Source: Paenibacillus anaericanus
GTDB lineage: Bacteria; Bacillota; Bacilli; Paenibacillales; Paenibacillaceae
Assembly: GCF_003994475.1 (NCBI RefSeq)
Contig: NZ_RZNY01000017.1
Location: forward strand, 34,615-98,614
Length of the DNA: 64,000 nt
Direction: 5' to 3'
Shown here one piece after another: positions 19,557 to 27,881 of the stretch (within the stretch, counting starts at the first letter, position 1; each line of letters begins with the position of its first letter). A program made the translations under genes and the position numbers. The notes beneath the pieces were generated by a model, which ran no database searches, was not told where the DNA came from, and saw only the letters and a program-made list of their open reading frames with translations.

Positions 19557-19611
19557 TGATATTCATTATCATTTAGACTAAATTATAACGTCTTTTTTTT
19601 TGAACTGTCAA
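19557..19611 (-). promoter_or_regulatory. Fur-controlled promoter of the yclNOPQ-like operon
   Basis: On the minus strand TTGACA (19606-19611) and TATAAT (19582-19587) are perfect sigma-A hexamers, spaced 18. Just downstream TGATATTCATTATCA (19557-19571) matches the 7-1-7 Fur box TGATAATNATTATCA at 14 of 15 positions. Fur with iron bound here would block transcription. Confidence 0.9.
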
Positions 19612-19690
19612 CTATTTTAAAATTAAAGATTTAATTGGGGGCGATACGATATGTACCTGTGACAGGGATATATCCCATAGAACACAGAAA

Positions 19691-19722
19691 AGCGAAGAAG
19701 GGATTGTTCTCCCTACTTCGCT
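19691..19722 (-). terminator. Terminator of the 167-residue membrane protein gene
   Basis: Stem AGCGAAGAAGGG / CCCTACTTCGCT (11 of 12 pairs) followed on the minus strand by TTTTCTG. With the Fur promoter, this accounts for the 316-base gap 19485-19800; a further small palindrome GGGATATATCCC is at about 19668-19679. Confidence 0.75.
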
Positions 19723-19800
19723 AAGAGACTGCATTATGTCGATTAAATAAGTGAACTTCTATTGTGGTGGATAGTGGCTACCAGAGCAAAAAATGATTCA

Positions 19801-20304
19801 TCACGAACGTTTTCTCGGCGCTATCATTACACCAACCCCAATGACAATTAGTGCGATAGCCAGAACCGGTTGCCCGAAAATAAACCGGTTATAGAGTGCT
19901 CCAAAGGAGAACACAGCGAAGAATAGAACCGACAAACCTCCTAGAATGTTAATAGGAATCAGCAACCATTTGTTTCGATCTGTGAACCAGTAAAATTCGA
20001 ACAACCCTACTGCTGGAGCCGCAATGAAACCGGGCCACAGATATTCCCAGCTATCGAATAAAGTTGCAATTTGGCACACGAGGCCAACAGTAAACAAAAT
20101 CCCCCCCGGAATTAGGAGACCCGATCCTCTTCTACCTGTCATTGAGAAGTACATCCAGTGAAAAAACAATCCTAGAGGGATGACAAATATGGTCGGCCAA
20201 AAGTTACCGAACAGCGTACCCGCGGTGAGGGCCTCTTTACGGAAGAACAGCAAGTATACGCCAAGTAGGATAACAAGTGGGCCGATCCATGATTTTTTAT
20301 TCAT
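19801..20304 (-). CDS. Small polytopic membrane protein, unknown
   Basis: 167 residues with about five or six hydrophobic helices (WIGPLVILLGVYLLFF at the N-terminus, IALIVIGVGVMIA at the C-terminus). The repeated helix-pair pattern and short basic C-terminus resemble small LiaF N-terminal/DUF5668-type membrane proteins, but I do not recognise it firmly. Ribosome site AAAGGAGAG precedes the ATG. Transcribed alone with its own terminator. No catalytic residues are visible. Confidence 0.7.
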   Translation of the reverse strand: MNKKSWIGPLVILLGVYLLFFRKEALTAGTLFGNFWPTIFVIPLGLFFHWMYFSMTGRRGSGLLIPGGILFTVGLVCQIATLFDSWEYLWPGFIAAPAVGLFEFYWFTDRNKWLLIPINILGGLSVLFFAVFSFGALYNRFIFGQPVLAIALIVIGVGVMIAPRKRS

Positions 20305-20473
20305 CGCGCTTTCTCTCCTTTACCTATGTATTGATCTTATAACAGCATACTACATTAAGATTAAGCGTTCTTCGGTCTCTAGGGAAGATATTTACTAGAC
20401 CTAAGTCCAGTTATTTGGGCAGATCAACAAGAGGGAAGATAATTCTTCTCCTAAGGAGCATAGGAATAGTAAA

Positions 20474-20507
20474 AAGAGGCGCCCCCAGCTAAGCTGTGGG
20501 ACACCTC
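20474..20507 (-). terminator. Terminator of the 43-residue protein gene
   Basis: On the minus strand GGTGTCCC-A-CAGC pairs with GCTGGGGGCGCC (one bulge, two G-T pairs), followed by TCTTTTTAC. Confidence 0.75.
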
Positions 20508-20515
20508 CTTCTTGT

Positions 20516-20647
20516 CTACTTTTGTGTACCGTGTTGTTTGTTCGGTAGTCGCCCTGAAGGACTTCCTTTGCCATTATGAATTTTGTTCTTTTCTTCCTTC
20601 GCCTGTGTATCATGAACCTTCTCAACAAAATCATGCGTGTTCTCCAA
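20516..20647 (-). CDS. 43-residue hydrophilic protein, DUF4023-like
   Basis: A short gene starting at TTG (20647), eight bases after a perfect AAAGGAGG (20656-20663), and followed at once by a terminator. The product begins MENTHDFVEKVHDTQAKEE and ends GRLPNKQHGTQK. It is charged, with no membrane segment; the pattern ENTHDFV...KNK...LPNKQH resembles the tiny Bacillales proteins grouped as DUF4023, an attribution from memory. Function unknown. The longer overlapping frames in this stretch lack ribosome sites and look random. It lies just downstream of the UbiA-type gene in the same direction, 80 bases away. Confidence 0.75.
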   Translation of the reverse strand: MENTHDFVEKVHDTQAKEEKNKIHNGKGSPSGRLPNKQHGTQK

Positions 20648-20729
20648 TGATCTGGCCTCCTTTGCGGGTAATATCTTTCCCAGTTACTATGCCCGTTTAC
20701 GAAGCAATCTAAAAACATCCTCCATTACA

Positions 20730-21668
20730 TTACATCAACAGTACTGCAATTCCTAAGGCAACAATACGTGCCACATTACTCAGCACGAAATTTTTGACTG
20801 CTAGACTAAATGTAAGCCTCTTGGTTGGTTGTTCTGCAAATCGCATAACATTTTTGTGCACCGGAATTACTGTACAGAGGACGAGTAGCAAAATTAGTGG
20901 ATTTACGCCTAAAAAGTAAAGCACGATTAAATCAGCATATGACGCATAATACATAAGTTTAAATAGAAGCAATGCATTCGATTTACCTATATAAATAGGT
21001 AAAGTATATCTTTTGTTCTCAATGTCCTCGTCCATATCGCAAATATTATTTGCGAGCATAATGTTCGCAATACATAAGATCGCTGGAATCGAGATTAGGA
21101 ATATGAGGACCACTTCAAGCAATTGTACATTTAGACTGACAACCCCGCCCTGCAACGTCAAGGATGCAAGTGCATCTCCGACATGAATGTACGTAGACAC
21201 AAAAATAATAACAAAACCCATAAATAAACCAGAGAATATTTCTCCTAGTGGCATTCTTGAAATTGGGATGGGGCCAAATGAATATAAGATACCCACCGCA
21301 AAAGACAGACCCCCGAGTAACAGTACCAGAAGTCCTGACTGTACAACAAGCATAATGCCTGCACCAATAGCAATCAGTAGCAATGCTATAATCAAACTTA
21401 GCACTCTAGATGGATGCATCTTGTGCTTAACGATCGCATTGTGGACTTCGTACCCGTAGCCTCTCGTCTTGACGGCCTTATGATAATCATAATAGTTGTT
21501 GATAGCCGTAGTGGCCATGTCGAAGCTGAGTAACGAGAGAAACATTAATCCAAAGTTGTAGACGTGAAATTCTTGAAATCGGAACACTGCGTATACCGTT
21601 CCAATGAAAAAGGGAATTATACTCGCTACTTTAGTTCTTAATTCTACAAGTTCAAAAAATTTCTTCAT
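20730..21668 (-). CDS. UbiA-family prenyltransferase (MenA-like)
   Basis: 312-residue membrane prenyltransferase with about eight or nine helices and two acidic motifs: NNYYDYHKA (a variant of NDxxD, near residue 57) and NICDMDEDIENK (near residue 210). Such enzymes attach polyprenyl chains to aromatic rings; the likely acceptor is 1,4-dihydroxy-2-naphthoate in menaquinone synthesis, but no other men gene is adjacent and the first motif has Asn in place of Asp, so another UbiA role is possible. AAAAGGAA directly precedes the ATG. Confidence 0.82.
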   Translation of the reverse strand: MKKFFELVELRTKVASIIPFFIGTVYAVFRFQEFHVYNFGLMFLSLLSFDMATTAINNYYDYHKAVKTRGYGYEVHNAIVKHKMHPSRVLSLIIALLLIAIGAGIMLVVQSGLLVLLLGGLSFAVGILYSFGPIPISRMPLGEIFSGLFMGFVIIFVSTYIHVGDALASLTLQGGVVSLNVQLLEVVLIFLISIPAILCIANIMLANNICDMDEDIENKRYTLPIYIGKSNALLLFKLMYYASYADLIVLYFLGVNPLILLLVLCTVIPVHKNVMRFAEQPTKRLTFSLAVKNFVLSNVARIVALGIAVLLM

Positions 21669-21892
21669 TTCCTTTTCATCATCCTTATGAGCTATTGAGT
21701 GATATGTCTTAAATGATGATATCTAATTTTTGGAATAATATCAAAAGAAATTAACATATATCACGTCTCCCAGACGCCTAATCTATTAGTAAGATAATTA
21801 ATTTCATTGACTGAAATTAAAAGGTTCCTCTATAGTTATTATTGGATTGGTCAATGTTGGAAAAATTCATACTAAAGGATGACAAACTACTC

Positions 21893-23095
21893 ATGAATAA
21901 ACCCTCAGATTCTTCAATCTTTGCTCGAAAAGCACTACCATTTCTTATATTAATATTTGTTCTGGCTATACTACTTAGATCGTTATTTGTGTTCGTCACA
22001 GGAACCCAGGACTTCTTAGAAGGGGATGGCGGAAATTACTATACTATGATCCAGCAGTTAGCCCAAGATCATGTATACTCCTACGGAAGTGAAGATCCTA
22101 ACTCCCGTGTGACGCCGGGGTTTCCTATATTTGCTTATATTGTACTCTCCGTATCTTCCTTTAATATCGATCTTTATAAATGGGTGCAAATTCTAATTGG
22201 CGCTGCCACAATATTACCGGTGTACTACTTTATTAAAGCAAACACTCGAGCAGTATACGGACTGATAGGCGCTTTATTTGTCGCTCTTTATCCACCCTTT
22301 ATCTATATGACGGGCTTGTTTCTAACTGAGACCCTATTTGTATTTTTACTAGCCTTGTTCTTTGCATCATGGCAACGCATGTGGAATAAGCCTTCCCTTT
22401 GGAATATTATATTAAACGCTGCCTTATTAAGTTGGGGTATTCTCACCCGTCCAGGGATGTTGCCCATAATCTTCATCGCTGCACTATTTCTTGTGCTGTC
22501 AAAATCCAAACGTCGAATTCTGTTCCCATATCTACTTACAGTCGCCGTATGCTTCTTACCATGGGTTCTGCGGAACTATATTGTCCTGCATGAGTTTACG
22601 ATCCTTGCCGCTGGAAGCGGAAATGCTCTTCTTGCTGGAGCCTTTCCTTATTTCAAAGAGAGTGCCAATTACACAGAAATGTACGCTCTCGGCTTAAGTC
22701 AGTCCCAATATGGTATGCGCGTCATTCTAAATGGACTAAGTGATCAATTCTTCTATTACTTGGGTTGGTTCTCGTATGGTAAGCTGTATTATCTCTTCAG
22801 TAATATGTGGGTTTCTAGTAGCCTAAACTTTCCTAAGTTATATGTTTATGGTGGAGTACTACTCCATTACGGCATTACCGCTTGCTCTATACCCGCACTA
22901 CTCTATTTATTAATTAAGAAGAACTTCATGGCCTTCTGCTTCACTGGAATGTTGTTATTCCAACTTTTATTTATCCCAACAGCCCGCTATGGCGCTCCCT
23001 TCTTTATCCTCACCGTCATGTCAGTTGGGCTTGCTGCTTACTCGCTTCAGAAAGGGACTAAGCAAGTAGTAACTCTAAAAAAAATGACTGATTAA
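21893..23095 (+). CDS. Glycosyltransferase 39-like membrane protein
   Basis: About 400 residues with some ten membrane helices. After the first helix the acidic motif FLEGDGGNYYTMIQQL corresponds to the catalytic DE/ED loop of PMT/ArnT-type GT-C transferases, which move sugars from polyprenyl-phosphate donors outside the membrane. Start is uncertain: TTG at 21842 and ATG at 21854 are in frame, but MNKPSDSS at 21893 follows AAAGGATG and leaves a short cytoplasmic tail. It is a single gene; acceptor unknown. Confidence 0.75.
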   Translation: MNKPSDSSIFARKALPFLILIFVLAILLRSLFVFVTGTQDFLEGDGGNYYTMIQQLAQDHVYSYGSEDPNSRVTPGFPIFAYIVLSVSSFNIDLYKWVQILIGAATILPVYYFIKANTRAVYGLIGALFVALYPPFIYMTGLFLTETLFVFLLALFFASWQRMWNKPSLWNIILNAALLSWGILTRPGMLPIIFIAALFLVLSKSKRRILFPYLLTVAVCFLPWVLRNYIVLHEFTILAAGSGNALLAGAFPYFKESANYTEMYALGLSQSQYGMRVILNGLSDQFFYYLGWFSYGKLYYLFSNMWVSSSLNFPKLYVYGGVLLHYGITACSIPALLYLLIKKNFMAFCFTGMLLFQLLFIPTARYGAPFFILTVMSVGLAAYSLQKGTKQVVTLKKMTD

Positions 23096-23137
23096 GTTAT
23101 ACTTTAACAAATGCTCTCCAGTTTCTATGATCCTAGT

Positions 23138-23165
23138 AAAAGGGTGAGCCCAAGGGCTCACTCTT
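23138..23165. terminator. Bidirectional terminator, GT39-like gene / PAS-GGDEF gene
   Basis: Stem AAAAGGGTGAGCCC / GGGCTCACTCTTTT with a two-base loop; 13 of 14 pairs plus one G-T. It contains the stop codon of the minus-strand cyclase gene. Confidence 0.85.
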
Positions 23166-24564
23166 TTGTGTAGGCTATCTCACCATATATCTTATATACG
23201 CCACCATTATCCCTCTTGGCACTGTACATCGCTTCATCGGCCTGCCGGATCATCTCTTCTAGAGTTCCCGTACCCTCCAAAGAAATACAAATTCCAATAC
23301 TCGCTCCAGCTGTCAGATTAAATCCATGATGGACAAACCCCTCAGTCAAGCTAGCTCTAATCCGATCAGCTACCTTAACCACCCGCATCTCATCCATTTC
23401 GGTCAACAGCACGACAAATTCATCACCGCCCAGCCGGCATACCGTATCCTGTTCTCGAATAAGTTCCAACATCCGCCCAGCTATATCCTTCAGTAATAAG
23501 TCTCCTGCTGCATGACCATATGTATCATTAACATCTTTAAAATTATCTAGATCAATGAACAATATTGCTATAGGAAGATAGCCACGCTTACAGTATTCCT
23601 CGAATTTATTACTTAGCATCGTGCGATTAGGTAATCCTGTGAGCTCGTCATGATAGGCCAGGAATTCTATTCCTCCCTCCATCTGTTTACGCTCTGTGAT
23701 ATCAATCATGATACCCTCCAGCCGAATAAGATGATTCAGAGGGTTCAAATGTGGCCTAGCCCGATTCTGCACCCACTTTATGTCCCCATTCGGGCAAATG
23801 ATCCGATACTCTTTCACCGTATTCATTTGCCAAATTAGTAACTCCTTCTGGCCCATATCGAATATATGTTGATCATCCGGATGAATAATCTCACGAAACT
23901 GCTTAGCATCTTGACTGAATATCTCAGCATTGAATCCGAAAATATGTTCAAGTCCTTTCGAAACACTCAGCTGAGAGGCACTTAGATCATAGGTCCAAAT
24001 CCCTATGGATAAATCCTCTAAAGTCGACCTAAGTTGCTCCTCGCTGCTCTTAGCCCTAAACCACAGTTTCTGCATCATTTTCGTATATACTAGAGAAAAT
24101 ATCGTAGTAAAAATACCGAATACAATAATATAGATCAAGTCCCGGCTGCTCATTTCCGGAAGTGTTTGAAATTTTAATTGATAAAAGAAATAAATGCTAG
24201 ATACAACATAGAGCACACCTGATAACAAAACAGCTCGAAGATCAAGGTAAAATAAACATAATAATGGCGCAAATCCCAGAAAAATATAATTAATTAAATA
24301 GGGGTCACCGGCGATTAAGAAATAGAAAAATAAAAATAGGAAGCATACAGTCAGTAGCATCGTAAAAATTGGCCAGCGCTTGATCCATACCAGCAGTGCC
24401 GGAATCGACAGTAAGATCAAACTGACTAATGGATTAATAGCCGAGAAACTGCCCTCAACTAGCAAATTGATAATGAGAGCTGATCCATAAAAAATAACTA
24501 ATAGCTTCAACATCCATATATTTTTTTGATGTATCCGATCCGTTTCTTCGTTCATTGTCCCCAC
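23158..24564 (-). CDS. Membrane-bound PAS-GGDEF diguanylate cyclase
   Basis: 468 residues. An N-terminal region of about six helices (residues 18-170) is followed by a PAS/PAC sensor (about 185-300, with EHIFGFNAEIF and KWVQNRARPHLNP) and a complete GGDEF domain: HDELTGLPNR, DLDNFKDVNDTYGH, and RLGGDEFVVLL. An RxxD inhibition site (REQD) sits five residues before the GGDEF motif. So it is expected to be an active, feedback-inhibited c-di-GMP synthase at the membrane. Single gene. Confidence 0.92.
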   Translation of the reverse strand: MGTMNEETDRIHQKNIWMLKLLVIFYGSALIINLLVEGSFSAINPLVSLILLSIPALLVWIKRWPIFTMLLTVCFLFLFFYFLIAGDPYLINYIFLGFAPLLCLFYLDLRAVLLSGVLYVVSSIYFFYQLKFQTLPEMSSRDLIYIIVFGIFTTIFSLVYTKMMQKLWFRAKSSEEQLRSTLEDLSIGIWTYDLSASQLSVSKGLEHIFGFNAEIFSQDAKQFREIIHPDDQHIFDMGQKELLIWQMNTVKEYRIICPNGDIKWVQNRARPHLNPLNHLIRLEGIMIDITERKQMEGGIEFLAYHDELTGLPNRTMLSNKFEEYCKRGYLPIAILFIDLDNFKDVNDTYGHAAGDLLLKDIAGRMLELIREQDTVCRLGGDEFVVLLTEMDEMRVVKVADRIRASLTEGFVHHGFNLTAGASIGICISLEGTGTLEEMIRQADEAMYSAKRDNGGVYKIYGEIAYTKE

Positions 24565-24671
24565 TCTTTTCCTTTTATAGGAGTAAAGAACTATACCTAA
24601 AGTAATAGTATACTAAATTACCCCGTCCTGCCATATTAATATCCCTAAGGATTAAAATTTTCATTTCAAAA

Positions 24672-24713
24672 AAAACTATCCCAATAGTAGATGCTTTCTA
24701 CCATAGGATAGCT
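24672..24713 (-). terminator. Terminator of the 171-residue exported protein gene
   Basis: CTATCC / GGATAG outer stem with an inner TAGTAGA / TCTACCA-type stem, followed on the minus strand by eight T residues. Confidence 0.75.
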
Positions 24714-24756
24714 TTTGGATAATGACTAGAAGAGGCAGGATGTCATATTATTCATT

Positions 24757-25272
24757 TCAAGGAATGTATTGCTGTACAATCCGCACAACTTGCCCATTCT
24801 TAATGGTTATATGATAAGGAAATTGGCTTAAATCAATCAGATCACTCTGCGAAAATATCTCTCCAAACTTCGCTAAACTGATAAACTCATTCCAGTGAAT
24901 GTCCAAATCCTCTATATTTCCTGAATGATCATAAATCTGCATCAATACCTCAGCATCCTTCGCCAAGGGATAATGGGTTAGTTGCTCATCGTCGTTAACG
25001 ATGTAATACCCATCTGGAGGTCCATCTATTCCCGCATCGGGTTCATGTTCTTGGAACGCAACCTCCGCCTCCTTGCCTTCATACCATTGGATCGGATCCA
25101 CAATAATTTCATTGCCATCCTTGCCGATATGTAATTGGTCTATATATACGCTAATCGTGCTAGAATCTTGTGGTACAGGCTTATATTCAGGCTCGGCTGC
25201 TCTTGAACCGGGCGTCAGCGACATTGTTACAATAAAGAATAGGGGAATCATTACGGCAATCAGTTTTTTCAT
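24757..25272 (-). CDS. Secreted protein, unknown
   Basis: 171 residues with a Sec signal peptide (MKKLIAVMIPLFFIVTMSLT, cleavage near SRAAEPEY) and no lipobox. The mature part is acidic, with ISVYIDQLHIG and EIIVDPIQWYEGKEAEVAF segments that look like small beta-rich exported proteins of Bacillales. A C-terminal ITIKNGQVVRIVQQYIP strand pair resembles cell-surface or peptidase-propeptide-type modules. Transcribed alone. Function not recognised. Confidence 0.7.
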   Translation of the reverse strand: MKKLIAVMIPLFFIVTMSLTPGSRAAEPEYKPVPQDSSTISVYIDQLHIGKDGNEIIVDPIQWYEGKEAEVAFQEHEPDAGIDGPPDGYYIVNDDEQLTHYPLAKDAEVLMQIYDHSGNIEDLDIHWNEFISLAKFGEIFSQSDLIDLSQFPYHITIKNGQVVRIVQQYIP

Positions 25273-25499
25273 GGTTAGGGTTCCCGCCTTTCTGTTCTTC
25301 GGTCTATGTTTATTATATGACGGAGGGGAAAAAAAAGGGTCACAACAAAGTTAAAACGGATGACAAAATCTTCTTTACTTAGAGAGACAACCCTTCTATT
25401 ATTTAAAATTCCGTAGTATTTTAACGGTAAGTTTTGGTACAGTAGTTCTATGTCTTGGGCAATGATCCCGCTATATCTAAATTTAAAGGAGAAATCAAC

Positions 25500-26252
25500 A
25501 TGAGCAATTGCAACTTGCAGAGTAAATATGCCTTGATTACAGGCGCTAGTAGGGGGATTGGTAAGGCCATCGCACTTGAGCTAGCCAAGGCAGGGACTAA
25601 CATTATGATTAATTACTACGGCGATGACAAAGAGGCTGCAGATGTGAAGCGTCAGGTAGAATCCCATGGAGTTCAGGCAGAAACGTTTCATGCTGACGTC
25701 AGCGACCCTTCTCAGGTGCGGGACATGTTTGCCGCAGTGGATACCCTATTCGGTAAGTTAGATATTCTTGTTAACAATGCAGGAATCGCCCAAACCGTCA
25801 AAGTTACGGAGATGACAGACGAACAGTGGGATCGAATGATCAAAATTCATCTATATGGCACATTTAATACTTCTCGCGAAGCGGCTTGCCGAATGTCGGC
25901 ACAAAAATCCGGTAAAATCATTAACGTGACATCAGATCTAGCCAGTCAGGGCGCTGCTGAGCTATCTCATTATGCGGCAGCCAAAGGTGGTATTACAGCC
26001 TTTACCAAATCACTTGCACGTGAGCTTGCCCCTTATGTACTCGTGAACGCAGTTGCTCCTGGTGGAACTTTTACAGATATTCGTTCTTCCTTAGAAGAAG
26101 GCCAAGACAAGGATGATTCGCGTTATATACTGGGTCGACTCGCCTTTCCTCAGGAGATCGCAAGATCAGTAATGTTCCTAGCTTCTGATGATGGTAATAT
26201 CTATACTGGTCAAGTGCTAGGTGCTAACGGCGGCAGCGTAATGAACGGATAG
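25500..26252 (+). CDS. SDR oxidoreductase (FabG-like)
   Basis: Classical short-chain dehydrogenase/reductase, 250 residues: NAD(P) motif TGASRGIG, LVNNAGIA, catalytic Ser...YxxxK as SHYAAAKGG, and a C-terminal NGGSVMNG. An in-frame TTG 45 bases earlier exists, but AAAGGAGA at 25485-25492 points to ATG 25500. Likely reduces a carbonyl in lipid or secondary metabolism; substrate unknown. Followed by a strong terminator, so monocistronic. Confidence 0.85.
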   Translation: MSNCNLQSKYALITGASRGIGKAIALELAKAGTNIMINYYGDDKEAADVKRQVESHGVQAETFHADVSDPSQVRDMFAAVDTLFGKLDILVNNAGIAQTVKVTEMTDEQWDRMIKIHLYGTFNTSREAACRMSAQKSGKIINVTSDLASQGAAELSHYAAAKGGITAFTKSLARELAPYVLVNAVAPGGTFTDIRSSLEEGQDKDDSRYILGRLAFPQEIARSVMFLASDDGNIYTGQVLGANGGSVMNG

Positions 26253-26360
26253 GCCACAGCCGGGCGTGACCAGTGATAGCCTTTGGACATAACGCCTGGA
26301 GAACGATATACATACAACAGCGATATCCCTTCATAGTTGCAAGTTCGTCCCTCATAAATA

Positions 26361-26399
26361 AACAGGGTAACATCATTTTAGATGTTACCCTGTTTTTGT
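26361..26399 (+). terminator. Terminator after the SDR gene
   Basis: Perfect 14-bp stem AACAGGGTAACATC / GATGTTACCCTGTT followed by TTT. Confidence 0.9.
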
Positions 26400-26490
26400 C
26401 TGATTAGGTGTTATTATCGTTCGATCGACCAAGGGGAAAATGTTCCCTGAGGGCTATTGTTTGCCTGTACTGTATTTGAAGTGGAGACAG

Positions 26491-26525
26491 ACAAGTGAGG
26501 GTGCTTTTTCCCTCACTTGTTTCTT
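26491..26525. terminator. Hairpin terminator between the SDR and DUF2785 genes
   Basis: ACAAGTGAGGG / CCCTCACTTGT (26491-26501, 26510-26520), followed on the plus strand by TTTCTT. It lies eight bases past the end of the minus-strand DUF2785 gene; the T run is on the plus-strand side. Confidence 0.6.
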
Positions 26526-26527
26526 AA

Positions 26528-27350
26528 TTAGGAATAGTATACTTTTTCAAATTTAAATAATGTATGCTCGATAGTTGGGCAGAGATCGGCATCTACTTTA
26601 TAAAATTTAACTCGAAAGTATAAACTTTTTAAAAAGTTCTTTATATTATTTTTTTGCTTAAAAGCAGGAAGAAATTCTGAACTTTTCTCCACATCACCAA
26701 AACTTTGAATCCATTGCTCTACATAAGTCTGACTTAGCATTTTTCTATTTAAAACACTGATTATGGGTCTTACCATTCTCTCATCCTCACCATCGGAGTA
26801 AATTCGATCTGTTATGGTCATCTTTTCGTAAACCAAATCGAGGATGGTTATGAGGTCATTCTTATCCAGTTCGGAACATTGAGCCAAATCGTCTAAAGCA
26901 TCTGCCGCATGGGCTATGGCATGAGCCCAGCCTTTTTCTTCGTCATACCCACGGTAATCTCGCTCTTCTTGTAAACTGTGAAATACTTTCTCTTTTATCT
27001 GTTGAATTTGCTCTTTTGAGAGAAATGGTGATTCTCTATGCTTCATGATGAGGAGCGGTATGACTAGCATAGAGAAAGATCGAGTGAAGACAGAATCTGT
27101 ATTTGTTTCACCAAGCTTAAAATGCAAATGGTTTTTATCCAAAATAACTGGTAGAAGTTGTTCTAGTTCGTTTGCAGTTAGAAAATTACCAGGAATCCAA
27201 TGTGATAAGGTTGTATAAAATTAGCTCATCTCGTAGCTCAGCATCCAAAGAACCGATATTATTTATCATTTCTTGTATCAACTGAAATGTATCGGGAGGT
27301 GCTTGGTAGCCATTATCTTTAATTAATTTCAACTTTTCTTTTAAATTCAT
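26528..27350 (-). pseudogene. DUF2785-family gene with a single-base frameshift
   Basis: The intact-looking start is ATG 27350, eight bases after GGAG. The first frame encodes 54 residues (MNLKEKLKLIKDNGYQ... ending LDSW-stop). Removing one T from the TTTT run at 27217-27220 (AAAA on the plus strand) restores one frame: ELRDELIYTTLSHWIPGNF, then straight into the 204-residue downstream frame. The joined product aligns end to end with the DUF2785 protein at 49028-49867 (shared NGY, ELRD-LIY, GWAHA-AH-ADAL, KNFL-SLYFR). So this is either a recent pseudogene, a phase-variable run, or a sequencing error. Without the fix, a 204-residue piece could start at TTG 27142. Function of the family is unknown. 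Confidence 0.8.
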
Positions 27351-27560
27351 TTTATACGCTCCTACTAGAAATTTTCCGAACTGACTTTTTTAAGGGTTTC
27401 TACTAACTATGCGGCTTCTTTCCTACCCCTTTTCCCTTCCTAATAAGGTACAGATAGGATCAGATACTATTCCACAATAGAGCGAAAATGCATATTTTAC
27501 TAGGTATTTTCTTGCATTACCTGGGCTCTGACATGCCAAATAAGGTTCGTACAACACGAC

Positions 27561-27605
27561 AAAAAAGCACACCACGGGCGTCATGGACGCTACGTAAGTG
27601 TGCTT
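27561..27605 (-). terminator. Orphan terminator-like hairpin
   Basis: AAGCACAC / GTGTGCTT outer stem with inner GCGTC-ATG-GACGC, followed on the minus strand by six T residues (27561-27566). No gene on that strand ends here: the nearest upstream minus-strand start is not within several hundred bases. It may end a short untranslated RNA begun near 27650-27720, or act on read-through. Confidence 0.5.
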
Positions 27606-27740
27606 CACTCTGAGCAAATATTTACCTATATTTTAGCAAAGAATATAAAATACATTAAACGCAAACTTTGTAGCCAGTGATCACATTTGTTATGATAAGA
27701 ATGTACTCATATATAAAAGAAAGTAAGTAACATAAATAAC

Positions 27741-27862
27741 GCGTATGCTTCCGAGGTAAGTTTTGTACGGGCCGTATTCTGGAAGTGATGCTAACAAAAA
27801 AAAGCGTATGCTTCCGAAGCAAGTTTTGTACGAAGTGTATTCAGGAAGTATTGCTAACAAAA
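27741..27862. repeat. Tandem pair of about 60-bp repeats upstream of the flavin monooxygenase
   Basis: Two units at 27741-27799 and 27804-27862, period 63. Both begin GCGTATGCTTCCGA and carry AGTTTTGTACG, GTATTC, GGAAGT and GCTAACAAAA. Each can fold through CTTCC / GGAAG. The core recurs inverted at the window start. With the orphan terminator this is the main content of the 531-base gap 27351-27881. The last unit ends five bases before the AAGGAGG of the next gene, so it lies in that gene's leader. Confidence 0.7.
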
Positions 27863-27881
27863 CTTTAAGGAGGCTACATCA

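Noticed and set aside
20401-20718. A 105-residue minus-strand frame rich in Arg and Trp
   Set aside because: It overlaps the better supported 43-residue gene in another frame and reads through that gene's terminator.
21669-21841. A riboswitch or T-box leader before the GT39-like gene
   Set aside because: No conserved leader motif or terminator hairpin was visible in this A+T-rich gap.
27423-27617. A 64-residue minus-strand frame
   Set aside because: It covers the orphan terminator hairpin, has odd composition and no ribosome site.
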